Shown here piece after piece: positions 24,688-34,576 of a stretch of 64,000 bases of DNA (within the stretch, counting starts at the first letter, position 1; the number at the start of each line of letters is the position of its first letter). The notes beneath the pieces are model-generated. The model ran no database searches and was not told where the DNA came from. It saw only the letters and a list, made by a program, of their open reading frames with translations. The stretch is taken from NCBI GenBank assembly GCA_022702545.1, contig JAHRBC010000001.1, positions 6,200,001 through 6,264,000 of the forward strand, in the 5' to 3' direction. This DNA is from Phycomyces nitens. Its lineage: Eukaryota > Mucoromycota > Mucoromycetes > Mucorales > Phycomycetaceae. Both the position numbers and the translations under genes were made by a program.

Positions 24688-25925
24688 TTATTCATTATTT
24701 ATTGTCCACGCGGCCAATGGGACTGCTAAATCCTTTGGTACATCCTTTTGACGAACTACTCGGACGCGTTTCAAAATGGAGCTTCCCTTTTCTTTAGTGA
24801 CTGGGAAGCAAAATCATCAACAAGATCTATAAAAGTCTGGAGCTATTGAATATAATAAGGTGTATTAATAAAAGATATAGAATTTTAATATGAAAAACTA
24901 TGCTAAAATAATTACCTCGTCACTTCTCCAGCTAGGGCGAAAGGCCTTTACCTTATCTTCTCCATCAGTCTCATCTTCAGACATGGTTTCCTTTTGGAGG
25001 GCATGGTCGCAATTTTTCTGCCCATCTCTCTGTCAATCTGGTCTCTGTACTTGTTGTATGCCTTGATTCGGCGACGAAGAATCTGTATATTAAGTGTGTA
25101 AGAAAATAACAGTTTTATATTGATTAAAATATAAACTTACCGTAACAGTTCGCTGTCGTCTTCTGCATGCAAGTCTTTTTCTGTCTGCAGCCTCTGGGGT
25201 TCGCTGGCGCTGGCGCACCTGGTTGACAAAATGGTTTTTTACCATTTTGGCAAGATCATTCAAAGGGATCGCCTTTCCTGCCTCTTGTCTTCCCAAGTAG
25301 GTGATCAGCCTTATGGCCAGTGCATTGTTATAGCTACTGTTGTAGTAGCTAGTCAAGGACCACCCTTGCTTGGCATCATTCTCCATTATCTTGACAGGGT
25401 TGTCACTGGTGAAGTTTGGGTGCTTGATATAGCCATTGATTAATTTCTATAAATTGGTTTTAGATACTCTTCTTATTGATTTTATGTCTAGTCAAGACTT
25501 ACTGAGATCTTTGGATATCTCTTTCCAACAACATAGGGTTCCTCACCCCGAGGTACCAAACTGGCCACTGCAATCGTTCTTGCAGGAGTATTTCCACCAG
25601 ACAAAATATCCTTGATGCTGATTTGGCCAGTGACAAGTCTATCAATGACCTTCTCAAGCTGCGAAATTGACGTCTTGCAATCACCCACTTCACTTGCAAT
25701 TGTCTTGTTTTGATTTTCAAGAGAATCCATCTTGATATTTGCCGAGTTTAGCAAGCTACGGATTTCATTATCATCCTGGTAATTGGATGTCTCTTCTGCT
25801 GTTACAGTGGCCGAAGTAGATGCAGTGGTAAGTTCACTGTTCTGGACATTAGCCATAGCACTACGCATAATAGATGCATAGATAGGACTACTGGTAGAGA
25901 TTTTGGAGATGTCAAAGTTGTTCAT
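24688..25925 (-). pseudogene. Accessory gene of CACTA element C2
   Basis: Exons 25503-25925 (423 nt), 25141-25446 (306 nt), 24916-25082 (167 nt) and 24688-24842 (155 nt) on the minus strand. Exons 1 and 2 are open and in phase. Exon 3 shares with C1 the missing base in an A5 run (T5 at 25013-25017 on the plus strand). Exon 4 lost another A in an A-run at 24787-24790 (C1 has one more), leaving 155 instead of 156 nt. As read, the protein stops in exon 3. The corrected exon lengths (306, 168, 156) closely match family E (306, 186, 156), which argues for a real four-exon gene. R-P-S-W-R-S-D-E ends exon 3. The function is unknown; it converges on the transposase gene with ~85 bp between the stops. 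Confidence 0.78.
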
Positions 25926-26139
25926 TTTCTATATGAATAAATGTTTAAATGACAATTATTAATATTTTATCTTTATGATATTATAATGTTTCTTACAAGT
26001 AAAGAAGTATAATGAACTGTTACTGATGTTTATTCTACAATATATAATCATATTTTACAATGACTTGCTTAAAACTAATTAGTGTCTTTTATTGATTAAA
26101 TAAAGCGTCTAACTGTAAAATGAAAATGACGATTATATT

Positions 26140-26930
26140 ATGTTTTTGGGATTATTGATTTTAGAGACCGCACTTTTTTTAGGGGTAAACCACCTTGGAA
26201 CTCAAATTATTTTTTGTTCTTTCTCTTTTGCCTCTTGCTCTTATACACATACTGGTAATTATTTTATTCTTATTATTTTATGTAATTACTTAATAATTTT
26301 GCCATTATCTTTACAGATCATCAACAAGCTTCTTCTCTTTGGTCATTTTACATGGTTTAATAACATAAAATAATATTTGCTCAAAGCTTCTCTTTACTAA
26401 TGACTTGATGCCTCCAGTCATCACGGCTTTGCATGTCACTCAATCTTGTAATCAAACATCATGGTAAGCTATTATATTATTACAAATTATATATATCTCT
26501 TTACTTATACATATATAACTATGTTCTATTCTCTATTAGATATATTAAGAATCTCATCCGCATGCCTGAACAAACAATCACACAGGTAAGAAAACCGCTG
26601 ATAATATAGTATATATGAATATCTAGAATACTAATAACTTTACAATTCTTAGACAATCTCAACTGACAGCTAATATGCTGAGATATTCTCATGAATCTAT
26701 CAAGTAGTCCATCTACTCACGATATCAACATTGTAAGTACAACAGCAAATAATTTGATCCACTACGATTATTTAATTAATCTTTGCTCCTATTACTATTA
26801 AATAGCACCATTCTTCTCCAAGACAGTACCCAATATCTATCAGGTAGGAACTTGTTGGTCTTGCTAGATGCAAAATATCAAACAATACTCTAGAAATAGC
26901 ATATATATTATTATTATATGATTAGAGCAT
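26140..26930 (+). other. Chain of five consensus introns: spliced transcript, maybe 53-aa ORF
   Basis: Plus-strand introns 26255-26316, 26464-26539, 26586-26652, 26733-26805 and 26844-26925 (62-82 nt) all have GTA-type donors and AG acceptors, four of them preceded by T/A-rich tracts. Joining 26140-26254 to 26317 onward gives an ATG-led frame of 53 codons with a hydrophobic start (MFLGLLILETALFLGV) ending at TAA shortly after FYMV. Later exons would be untranslated or broken. The first intron and ORF are preserved in C1. The transcript points away from the accessory gene, as in families D, E and F. It may be a small membrane-protein gene, a decayed gene or a noncoding RNA. Confidence 0.4.
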
Positions 26931-27032
26931 TCATCTAGAAATATATATATTAAATAAATAAAAAATAAATAAAAAACAATTTATTTTTTAAAAATCAACA
27001 AATGAGGCTTGTATGTAAACGTATGATACGGT

Positions 27033-27180
27033 GCTTTTCAGTCTAAAAGACATTATTTCCCTTTGCTTTTCAGTCTAAAAGACATTATTTCCCTTTGCTT
27101 TTCAGTCTAAAGACATTATTTCCCTTTGATTTTCAGTCTAAAGACACTATTTCCCTTTGCTTTTCAGCCTAAAGAGATGA
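27033..27180. repeat. 31/32-bp minisatellite, about 4.6 units
   Basis: The unit GCTTTTCAGTCTAAAAGACA plus TTATTTCCCTTT is repeated in direct orientation: two 32-bp units, then 31-bp units lacking one A, then a partial unit. It lies in the right subterminal region of C2, where CACTA elements usually carry transposase-binding repeats. Confidence 0.9.
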
Positions 27181-27516
27181 GTTACTGAGGTTAAAAGTAA
27201 AGGATATGAATAGATTGTAAATCGCGATATTGCGATTAGCTTTATATGGCACAAAATACAATAAATAATAGGCTTACTCGACACGAAATATAAAATAAAC
27301 TAGACCTCTTTAATAACAGAAAAGTTGGGGGGTATCAAAGGTTTTTCAAGCGGAACTAAAGACCTATTTCTCTGATAGACCAGGCGTCATTCCCTATAGT
27401 ATCATTCATATTTGTATGGTGGAGAAATATAGATTGAAATAACAATAAATCGATGATGGTACTTTAATACTACAGATATTTCTCCACCATAAAATCGTAT
27501 ACTTTTTCCAGTGCTA

Positions 27517-29314
27517 TTTTATTAATATTTTCACCAAAAACCTTTGCAGTCAAATGAAGATTGATCAACCCAAAGGAATATTCAAAAGTCAATAGTTTGT
27601 TAAAGTGGTTGGTTTGTATATATTTTTCATATTTTGTAAATGGATATTTGGTATAAAAAGGGATAAATTGGACAAATACCTTGATTAGCTTGGTAAGTTA
27701 GCGATTGATATAAGTGTTGGTCTCAAAGAAAAGAGTAAACTTCATTGACATAATGTGCTTTATCACCAAGATCGAAAAATACGACACAAGACAACCCATA
27801 GAGAATAATCTTTGTTTTTGTTAATATTTTTCTCAAACCATCCTTTGACTATGAATCGCGGCATCAACTAAAAGCATGGTCTTATATTATCAAACACTAT
27901 TTAATTGACAAGAACACTATCCTATGGCCATAAAATAATATAATGGTCTATCACAGAATCAATATAAATATTATAGAATGCTGTGCACCAAAAGACTTGG
28001 AAAAGGCTTTACAATCAATAACCAAGCTCATAAATAAATAATAGAGAATAATAAAGTAAGTTGACTCTTTAATATATGTTTTGAATACACATGGTAGTTA
28101 ATACAATATTATTTATCACAATACAATAGCAAAGTCCAAGCCATTCTTTTCTTTTTTGAAGATATGTTGCAACTTGGTGATGGCGCCGAATTAGCAATCA
28201 TGACAGATGTGCAACGGGTGATTGCTTTGTTGATCATCTATTGCTAATCTAATGCCAATATAATATTTCTACTCTTTAATATAGCTCTATACCGCCAAAA
28301 AAACAAGTATTGTGAAAGTGCTAAGTAATAAAACAAAGGGTTTAAGATTGTTCTTTTAGGCAGCTCTTATTGGCCCTATTGCATTTTTTAGCATATGCTT
28401 AGTGTGCCTTTTTATCGCTTTTTTTTTGCTTTTCTTGTCTTGTCTTTGCACTGACTCTTTGAATTAAAACCAAATGAGTCTCTTTCATGTAATATCGGCA
28501 TGGTTATAAGCACTTGATTGACATTCTGATTGAAGCATCTCCAGCTCGATTACCTTTGATTTAGGAATGAAATGCAGCTTACTCTTTTTTTTCAGAAATA
28601 AAAAAGCAAAAACTTTTTACGGCTATATTACAATAGGGTTTGTCCTTTTTACACTTGGCAATCTCTGTAAGATATACACTTTTCTTTTCTAATGAGCTGA
28701 TTACTCTGTTTGCTACAATGAGATTCGAATCAGTTTTGAATCTCATGATTTGAATATGCCAAAGTTGATTTTCTATGGTAAGACGATTGTCTAATAATTA
28801 TATTATTCTTCAACTAATTTTACCACACATATTCTATTGACCTCCTATTACATATAGTGTTTATTTCTGGAGATCCCTTTCAGTATAATCATTCAAAACA
28901 AAAGGCATGGTATAGTAATTGACAAGCATAATATATACTTGTATGCAGTACAAAATAAGGTACTAGGTTTATATGATCGCTTCTTTTTCTAACCACAATG
29001 AATTTTTAGCAATTCATAAATGCTAAGGATCATCTAATGTATATTAACGTAGTATTATCATGCGTGTATAACTTATAACAAAGGTTTGTACTATATATAT
29101 GCTTTGTAATATTAAATAGCATTAGTTTTTAGTATTTTTTCTATAGTAATTGTGCGCATAATACAGTATGAATTAAATCGAGACATGCTATAATAAGGAA
29201 TAAACCATTCTTTCAAAAGAATGGTTGTAAAAGAATAGCAGAACCCATTATCAAATAGAGTATTATAAAAGAGAAGCTATAGTGTATAACGGAAGCATTT
29301 TTGGTTGGATAAAA
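27517..29314. other. Right part of element X, no gene seen
   Basis: AT-rich sequence with no long open frame, no recognised domain and no clear repeat until the 174-bp array starts at 29315. Confidence 0.5.
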
Positions 29315-29838
29315 AAAACGGTAGTTATGTTACCAAAACGGTAGTTATCTGCTATTTTTTTATTAGCAAAAAACGGTAGCTACTACCAAACTCGCCTTAC
29401 ACAGGGTCATATCCACCGTTTTTCCCCACCAAACAAACAGTAGCAATGTTACCAAAATGGCAGATATCTACCGTATTTTTAGTGAAGGAAAACGGTAGTT
29501 ATGTTACCAAAACGGTAGTTATCTGCCATTTTTTTATTAGCAAAAAACGGTAGCTACTACCAAACTCGCCTTACACAGGGTCATATCCACCGTTTTGCCC
29601 CACCAAACAAACGGTAGCAATGTTACCAAAACGGCAGATAACTACCATTTTTTTAGTGAAGAAAAACGGTAGTTATGTGACCAAAACGGTAGTTATCTGC
29701 CGATTTTTGCCACTATAAAAACGGTAGCTACTACCAAATTCGCCTTACACAGGGTCATATCCACCGTTTTGCCCCACCAAGAAAACAGTAGTTATGTGAC
29801 CAAAACGGTAGATAACTGCCGATTTCTTAGCCGTAGTG
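29315..29838. repeat. Three tandem 174-bp units forming a CACTA-type terminus
   Basis: AAAACGGTAGTTATGT begins units at 29315, 29489 and 29663, so the period is 174 bp. Each unit holds several direct and inverted copies of AACGGTAG and one copy of CTCGCCTTACACAGGGTCAT (first unit). The array ends exactly at the inverted CACTA terminus (29838). Clustered subterminal motifs of this kind are the known binding sites of CACTA transposition proteins. Confidence 0.88.
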
Positions 29839-30154
29839 AATGTTCTTTACTGAAAGTGTTAAGAACAGAGCAATGGAAAAATGTAATAAAATAATTGACT
29901 AATTTTTAGTTGAAGAAAATAGTACTTGAGAAATTTGACTAAGTCAACATCCTCTTTAACAAAAATGGGATGGACAAGATAACAGGAGAAAAAGGAAAAG
30001 GAGTGAAATCATCGAAATCGTTGGGCCGCCGTCGGTGTTACAAATACATTCCTGCCGGAAAGACCTCGAGTCCGGTACACGTCATGGGCCGGGAAGGGGT
30101 TCGGTCCAGGCAAATGCAAAGAGCCGACAAAACCACAATGCAACTTGTCACAAT
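29839..30154 (+). pseudogene. Short GC-richer ORF cut by an LTR
   Basis: Between element X and the Ty3 LTR an ATG at 29970 opens a frame rich in Lys/Arg/Ser (starts MDKITGEKGKGVKSSKSLGR) that is cut at codon 62 by the LTR at 30155. Its base composition is higher in GC than the surroundings, as in the coding parts of this window. The right half is not found after 44401. The family is not recognised; it may be a host or retroelement gene fragment. Confidence 0.3.
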
Positions 30155-30980
30155 TGACGCGTGTGTGTTTTGGTTGTGTGTGTATGAATAACCAAAGGTC
30201 AAAGAAAATAGAAATATTCGAAACAAAAACTAACAGTTCAACTTAGCCCCAAAATACTGGCAATTATTGAATGTTCAGATGAATGAAACAAAGATTTCTT
30301 TCAAGACAGAAAATTGATCACAGAATAGATGTTGTTTATTGATTGAAAATAAGGTGTCTTTTATAGACAATCCTTTTGAATAAAAATATGAGAAAATAAA
30401 ATAAGGAAAAAACCACAACATAATGAATGAGTCATTTGTTGGGAAAAACGAGAGGATAGTAAAATAATAATAAGAGATTTGGATAAGAAGAAATAGGAAG
30501 AAAGGAAAATAGTAAAACTAGATGTGAATAGTACGGATCCGCGAATCAGAGAAGGAGAAAAGAGAAATAAAAGAGACAAGATGTTGGTTGGCGATTTCCA
30601 ATGAATGACAAAAGAGGAAATGTAAGGAAGTGGTTGTTTAAATGTGATAGATGTTGACAGAAGGTTGAGGTGAGAAGGGTAAACGCAAGTTTGTACAAAG
30701 AACGAGGTAAAAACATCACTTGCGATTTTTCGTGTACATGCGTACATGAATAAGGTTTGGCGGGAAAATGCGACAGGCTTACCGACCCTCTCAACTACCC
30801 AAGGCACCAATTTCCAATGTCACGTGCTCCGTGACTTAGGCCAGGCCTTCCATGCCGGCCTTCCACCTTCCGACCATGCGGACCGGACCAAACTCCTGGG
30901 CCCTTCGGTCAGACTGGCCGGACTGGTCGGACCAAGGCGAGATTCGGGGTTCTGGCGATCACCCCACCACAACCGTGTCA
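30155..30980 (-). repeat. 3' LTR of Ty3-L (826 bp)
   Basis: Plus-strand ends TGACGCGTGTGTG...ACAACCGTGTCA. Its partner at 43576-44401 has the same length. Differences noticed by eye are G/A at about 30377 and C/T at about 30945. Confidence 0.95.
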
Positions 30981-32673
30981 TGGTCCCCTCGCTAGACTGA
31001 ACCCCGGATAAGACGACCATCGCCTGCGGATTTGACCTTTCGAGCCATGCGTTGAACTGCCTTGTCGCCCGTTCGACTTGCACATCGGGAATCATACTCT
31101 TGTGATGGTGAAAAGGAACCAACACATCACCATTCACTGCCCCTTGCAACTTACGATAGTTCGGACCAACCAAGTGGTAAGTACCATGTTGGTTTACGTG
31201 GGTAACTGTCAGTGGACCCAACCAACGGTCATGAAACTTGGGATGATGTCCTTGGTCCTTCATGAGCACCTGCTCACCCACAGCAAACCGTCTTCGCATA
31301 CCAACCTGCCGGTCATACCTGATCTTATTCTTGTCTTGCTTCTCCTTGGATTTCTCGCGGGCCAAGGGACGAAGACCATCCACCAAATGTTGTATTACCT
31401 TGATCCGACTGGCCAGTTCCACAGTCTGTTCACCTTCCACAAAGTCCAAACGAGGAGCAGGCCAAGTAGCAGGGGTACGCATGTTGAATCCATATAACAA
31501 CATAGATGCACTTTGACCGGTAGCATCGTTGGGCATTGTCCTGATTGCCATCAACGCCGAGTTGATATACTCATCCCACCTATCCTGAGCCTCGTTGTCC
31601 CGGGTGATTTTGGCCAAGGTCTGTACTAGTGTCTGGTTCATGCGCTCACATAACCCATTAGTCTGAGGTCGATACGCGGTGGTAGTCAGATGGCGGCAAT
31701 TCAGTTGCTTGAGGAATTCTCGGACAAAACCAGACGTGAAGTTACTACCCCTATCCGTGAGGATAAAGTTCGGTACACCATATTGAACGCAAATGTAATT
31801 GTACATAAAATCAGCCGTGGATTCGGCAGTGATGTCAACCACAGGAGCAGCAATGGGCCATCTTGTCAGATAATCGACGGCTACCAGAATGTACGAGAAA
31901 CCGTTCTTGGAAGTAGCAATCGGGCCAACAGCGTCACAACCGATCATGAAAAATGGATGCATGGGAGTAGAGATCGGCACAGCAGGTTCACGACGCACAC
32001 GGACTCTTCTTGCTCGGACTTGACAAGTAAGACAGGTTTGAACCACTCGACGGACCAACTCAAATAGTCGTGGACCCGTATACTGCACTCGTAGCCGCCT
32101 CCAAGTGTTGTTGACACCATAATGACCTTCTTCGTGGACTCTTACAACCACTTCCATTGCAATACCCTCATGTAGTAACTCTTGGCCAAGTGGGTTGGTT
32201 GGATCCTTACGAAACAACCTTTTCTCAAACACTTCGTACTTTCCCACTTGCCTATGTACTTTCCTTTTGATCTCATTGGTGGCTCCTGAAGGGAATTCAC
32301 CGTTTCGCGAGAGGTAATAAAATATAGAGAGGTATAGGGGAAATTCCATAGTGGATAGAAGAGAGAGCGTCGATATGTCCATTAAGTTTTGGGACGAGAA
32401 GTACTTTTTAAATAAAAATATATTTGCAATTTTGAGATCAAGTTGGTAAAATACCATTGTAACGAAAGTGCCCATTGGCGCACACATAGATAGGGGAAGT
32501 TCAAAATGTAAAGGTACAAGTATTTGGAGTAGGAAAATAAAATTGGACAAATGTCGCAACTTCAAAAAGGAGATCAAGGTAGGGAAAAGAAGATTGATAA
32601 AATCAATACAACAGAGGGAAAAATAATAGGAAATCAAGATAGAAACCGGCCAGACCAAGAGGGAGAAAACCAT
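30820..32673 (-). CDS. Ty3-L integrase, with unusual hydrophobic lead
   Basis: The integrase domain starts near 32300. It shows the HHCC zinc motif (H..EEGH ... CLTCQ, about 32130-32020), then the catalytic triad: IGCDAVGP, LTDRGSNFTS and PQTNGLCERMNQTL. An SH3-like C-terminal part follows (FHDRWLGPLTVTHV). No chromodomain is seen. The frame runs into the 3' LTR and stops at 30820. The first ~120 codons (32673 to ~32310) are very hydrophobic and unlike any Ty3 integrase lead. They are in the same frame as the preceding RNase H ORF, separated only by TGA 32680-32682. This lead may be an intron (a good acceptor, cccttcag, lies near 32286), or a readthrough product. Confidence 0.88.
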   Translation of the reverse strand: MVFSLLVWPVSILISYYFSLCCIDFINLLFPTLISFLKLRHLSNFIFLLQILVPLHFELPLSMCAPMGTFVTMVFYQLDLKIANIFLFKKYFSSQNLMDISTLSLLSTMEFPLYLSIFYYLSRNGEFPSGATNEIKRKVHRQVGKYEVFEKRLFRKDPTNPLGQELLHEGIAMEVVVRVHEEGHYGVNNTWRRLRVQYTGPRLFELVRRVVQTCLTCQVRARRVRVRREPAVPISTPMHPFFMIGCDAVGPIATSKNGFSYILVAVDYLTRWPIAAPVVDITAESTADFMYNYICVQYGVPNFILTDRGSNFTSGFVREFLKQLNCRHLTTTAYRPQTNGLCERMNQTLVQTLAKITRDNEAQDRWDEYINSALMAIRTMPNDATGQSASMLLYGFNMRTPATWPAPRLDFVEGEQTVELASRIKVIQHLVDGLRPLAREKSKEKQDKNKIRYDRQVGMRRRFAVGEQVLMKDQGHHPKFHDRWLGPLTVTHVNQHGTYHLVGPNYRKLQGAVNGDVLVPFHHHKSMIPDVQVERATRQFNAWLERSNPQAMVVLSGVQSSEGTMTRLWWGDRQNPESRLGPTSPASLTEGPRSLVRSAWSEGGRPAWKAWPKSRST

Positions 32674-32679
32674 TGATTG

Positions 32680-34573
32680 TCAACTATCAGACAACAACCG
32701 AGACAGAGCATCTGCTGGGTTTTCCTTCCCAGGTTGGTGCTTGATCACAAAGTCATACTCCATCAATGCAGCAGACCACCGGGACAACTTGGGGGAAGGC
32801 TTGGGATTCTTGACGATGTACACCAGGGCAGCATGATCGGTTCTCAAAATGAACTTGCGTCCGGCCAAATAATGGCGGAAACGTGTAGTTCCCCAAATTA
32901 GGGCCAAAGCTTCCAAGTGGGTGGCAGAGTAATTCTTCTCCGGACCACGGAGACCTCGTGAACCATACGCAATCACGGTTTCTTGATCCATGGCATCCAC
33001 CGGAGCTTGCGACAAAACCGCACCCAAACCCCTGAGAGAGGCATCCGTTGTCAAAATCTGGATTTTGGTCTTGTCTGGAAAATCCAAAATAGGCGGGGTA
33101 ATCAAGGCATAACGCAATCTTTCAAAGGCTACTTGTTGGTAGTCACTCCAGACAAACGGCTGATCCTTCTTGAGCAAGGCAGTTAAAGGTTGGGCCACCT
33201 TGGCATAGTCCAGGACAAAGCGACGATAATACCCTGCCATACCAAGAAAAGTGTGGACATCATTGGTAGACTTGGGCACAGACAACGCCAATAGTTTTTC
33301 AACGTTTCGGTTACAAGGAGACAGACCACTACGGGAGACAACATGGCCAAGATACTCAACGGAGCTACGGCCAAAGAAACACTTGCTCTTCTTGAGACGA
33401 AGATTCGCCTCCTTGCACTTCCCCAAGACCAGGGACAGGTGGTGGACATGCTCGGCCAAGGACGTAGAGAAAATGATTATATCATCAATAAAAACGTAGG
33501 CAAAGGTGCCAATGTACTCGCCCAAGATCATGTTCATGGTCCTCTGGAAGGTTGAGGGGGCAGATGTGAGACCAAACGGCATCACGGTGAACTCATATGT
33601 TCCTTGCCGGGTCACAAAACCAGTACGCTCGATGGATTCTGGAGCCACCGGGACCTGCCAATAGCCACTGGCCGCATCCAGGGTCGAGAAATAGGTGGCA
33701 CCACCCAAGGAGTCCAGGAGATCATCGATGTGGGGCAGGGGAAAGGCATCCTTGATGGTCACCTGATTTAACTTTCGGTAATCCACTACCAGTCTCAGAG
33801 CACCATCCCTCTTACGAACAAAGAAAACCGGGGAGGTCCACAGACCGCGCGATGGACGGATCAGGCCCAGGGCCAACAGGTGATCCAGTTCCTTCTTCAA
33901 GGACAAGTCTTCTTCCCAAGTGAGGCGATAAGGGCGGGAACGGATGGGCACAGTACTAGTGGTAGGGATCTCGTGCTCCAACAAATTGACGCGGCCCAGG
34001 CCAGAGACTTTGGCAAAGACATCTTGATTGTCGGCGAGCAACGACCCAATCTCTCCAGGGATTTCCTCCTCTTCCTCATCTGAAGAGCCTTCCGAGAGTA
34101 CCTCTTCACTATAGCTCAACAACGACTCTCCCTTCGTGTCAACTCCTCCTTCACCCACAATCTCCTTTCGGACGCTGATAGAAAAGACAGGGACTGCAGG
34201 ACGATCCATTTCCTGAGTGTGACCTTGCAACTCCACATATCCAGCGCCGTGCTTCGTAGGAATTACGACAATGGCATCCTTCAGCCGCAGCTGTATCCCA
34301 TAGGTTCTAAACCATGTCATTCCTAGTAAGCAGAGATCATGGTGAGTTTTGCTATCTTTAATACACATTGTGTCAGGTCTCAACTTCCCAGCCACCCGGA
34401 TCGGCACATCCACGGTGATCTCACAAGGCTCATGAGCTTCGCCATCCAAACTTGACAAGGGGAGACGGTCACCATTTGGCAGCAACTGCAGTTTATTGGC
34501 CAGGGACTTGCTGATGACAGAGACACTCGCGCCGGAGTCAAAGATCGCGGGAATGATGTGGCCATTGATCATT
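32680..34573 (-). CDS. Ty3-L protease, reverse transcriptase, RNase H
   Basis: Minus-strand frame downstream of inserted element D. It begins within the protease (AIFDSGASVSVIS), followed by reverse transcriptase (RPYRLTWEE, FSTLDAASGYWQVPV, FIDDIIIFS as the YxDD box near 33490) and RNase H (TDASLRGLGAVLSQ, LRTDHAALVYI). It ends KHQPGKENPADALSRLL and stops at 32680. Upstream, removing D and one ATA duplication restores the frame with the piece ending at 41912. The domain order is that of Ty3/Gypsy. Confidence 0.93.
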
Positions 34574-34576
34574 ATA

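Larger units (their letters stand above)
20954..27513 (+). mobile_element. CACTA-type element C2, 6560 bp, near intact
   Basis: Flanked by the 3-bp target duplication CTA (20951-20953 and 27514-27516). Left end CACTGCAAAAAATACCCGAT; right end read inward CACTGGAAAAAGTATACGAT, so 16 of the first 20 positions match. It carries the transposase gene (+), the convergent accessory gene (-) and a divergent chain of introns (+) near the right end. A 17-bp inverted repeat (ATGGTGGAGAAATAT and its complement, 27413-27492) and a minisatellite lie in the right subterminal region. Confidence 0.92.
19634..29838. mobile_element. Element X: CACTA-ended, apparently non-autonomous, host of C2
   Basis: Left end CACTATGGCGAGAGGAGTGG at 19634; right end, read inward from 29838, CACTACGGCTAAGAAATCGG. 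Both ends carry copies of AAAACGGTAG / GTTATNTNACC motifs, the right end in a 174-bp tandem array. C2 is inserted between them (20954-27513), leaving about 3.6 kb of X with no recognisable coding sequence. The 3-bp flanks differ (TCA on the left, AAT on the right). Sequence right of 29838 does not continue C1. The two ends could thus belong to different copies, or one flank was rearranged. Confidence 0.5.

Noticed and set aside
27033..27180. 31/32-bp repeats considered as CRISPR repeats
   Set aside because: Units abut directly with no spacers.
29315..29838. Regular repeats considered as a CRISPR array
   Set aside because: Units are 174-bp tandem copies without unique spacers, in a eukaryotic transposon terminus.
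19634..29838. X regarded as inserted into C1 with later loss of nothing
   Set aside because: Sequence right of 29838 does not continue C1, and the 3-bp flanks differ, so a simple nested insertion does not fit.
30361..30810. Hydrophobic 149-aa minus ORF (also 43797-44231)
   Set aside because: Lies within the Ty3-L LTRs; the frame is not an expected LTR product and results from pyrimidine-rich composition.
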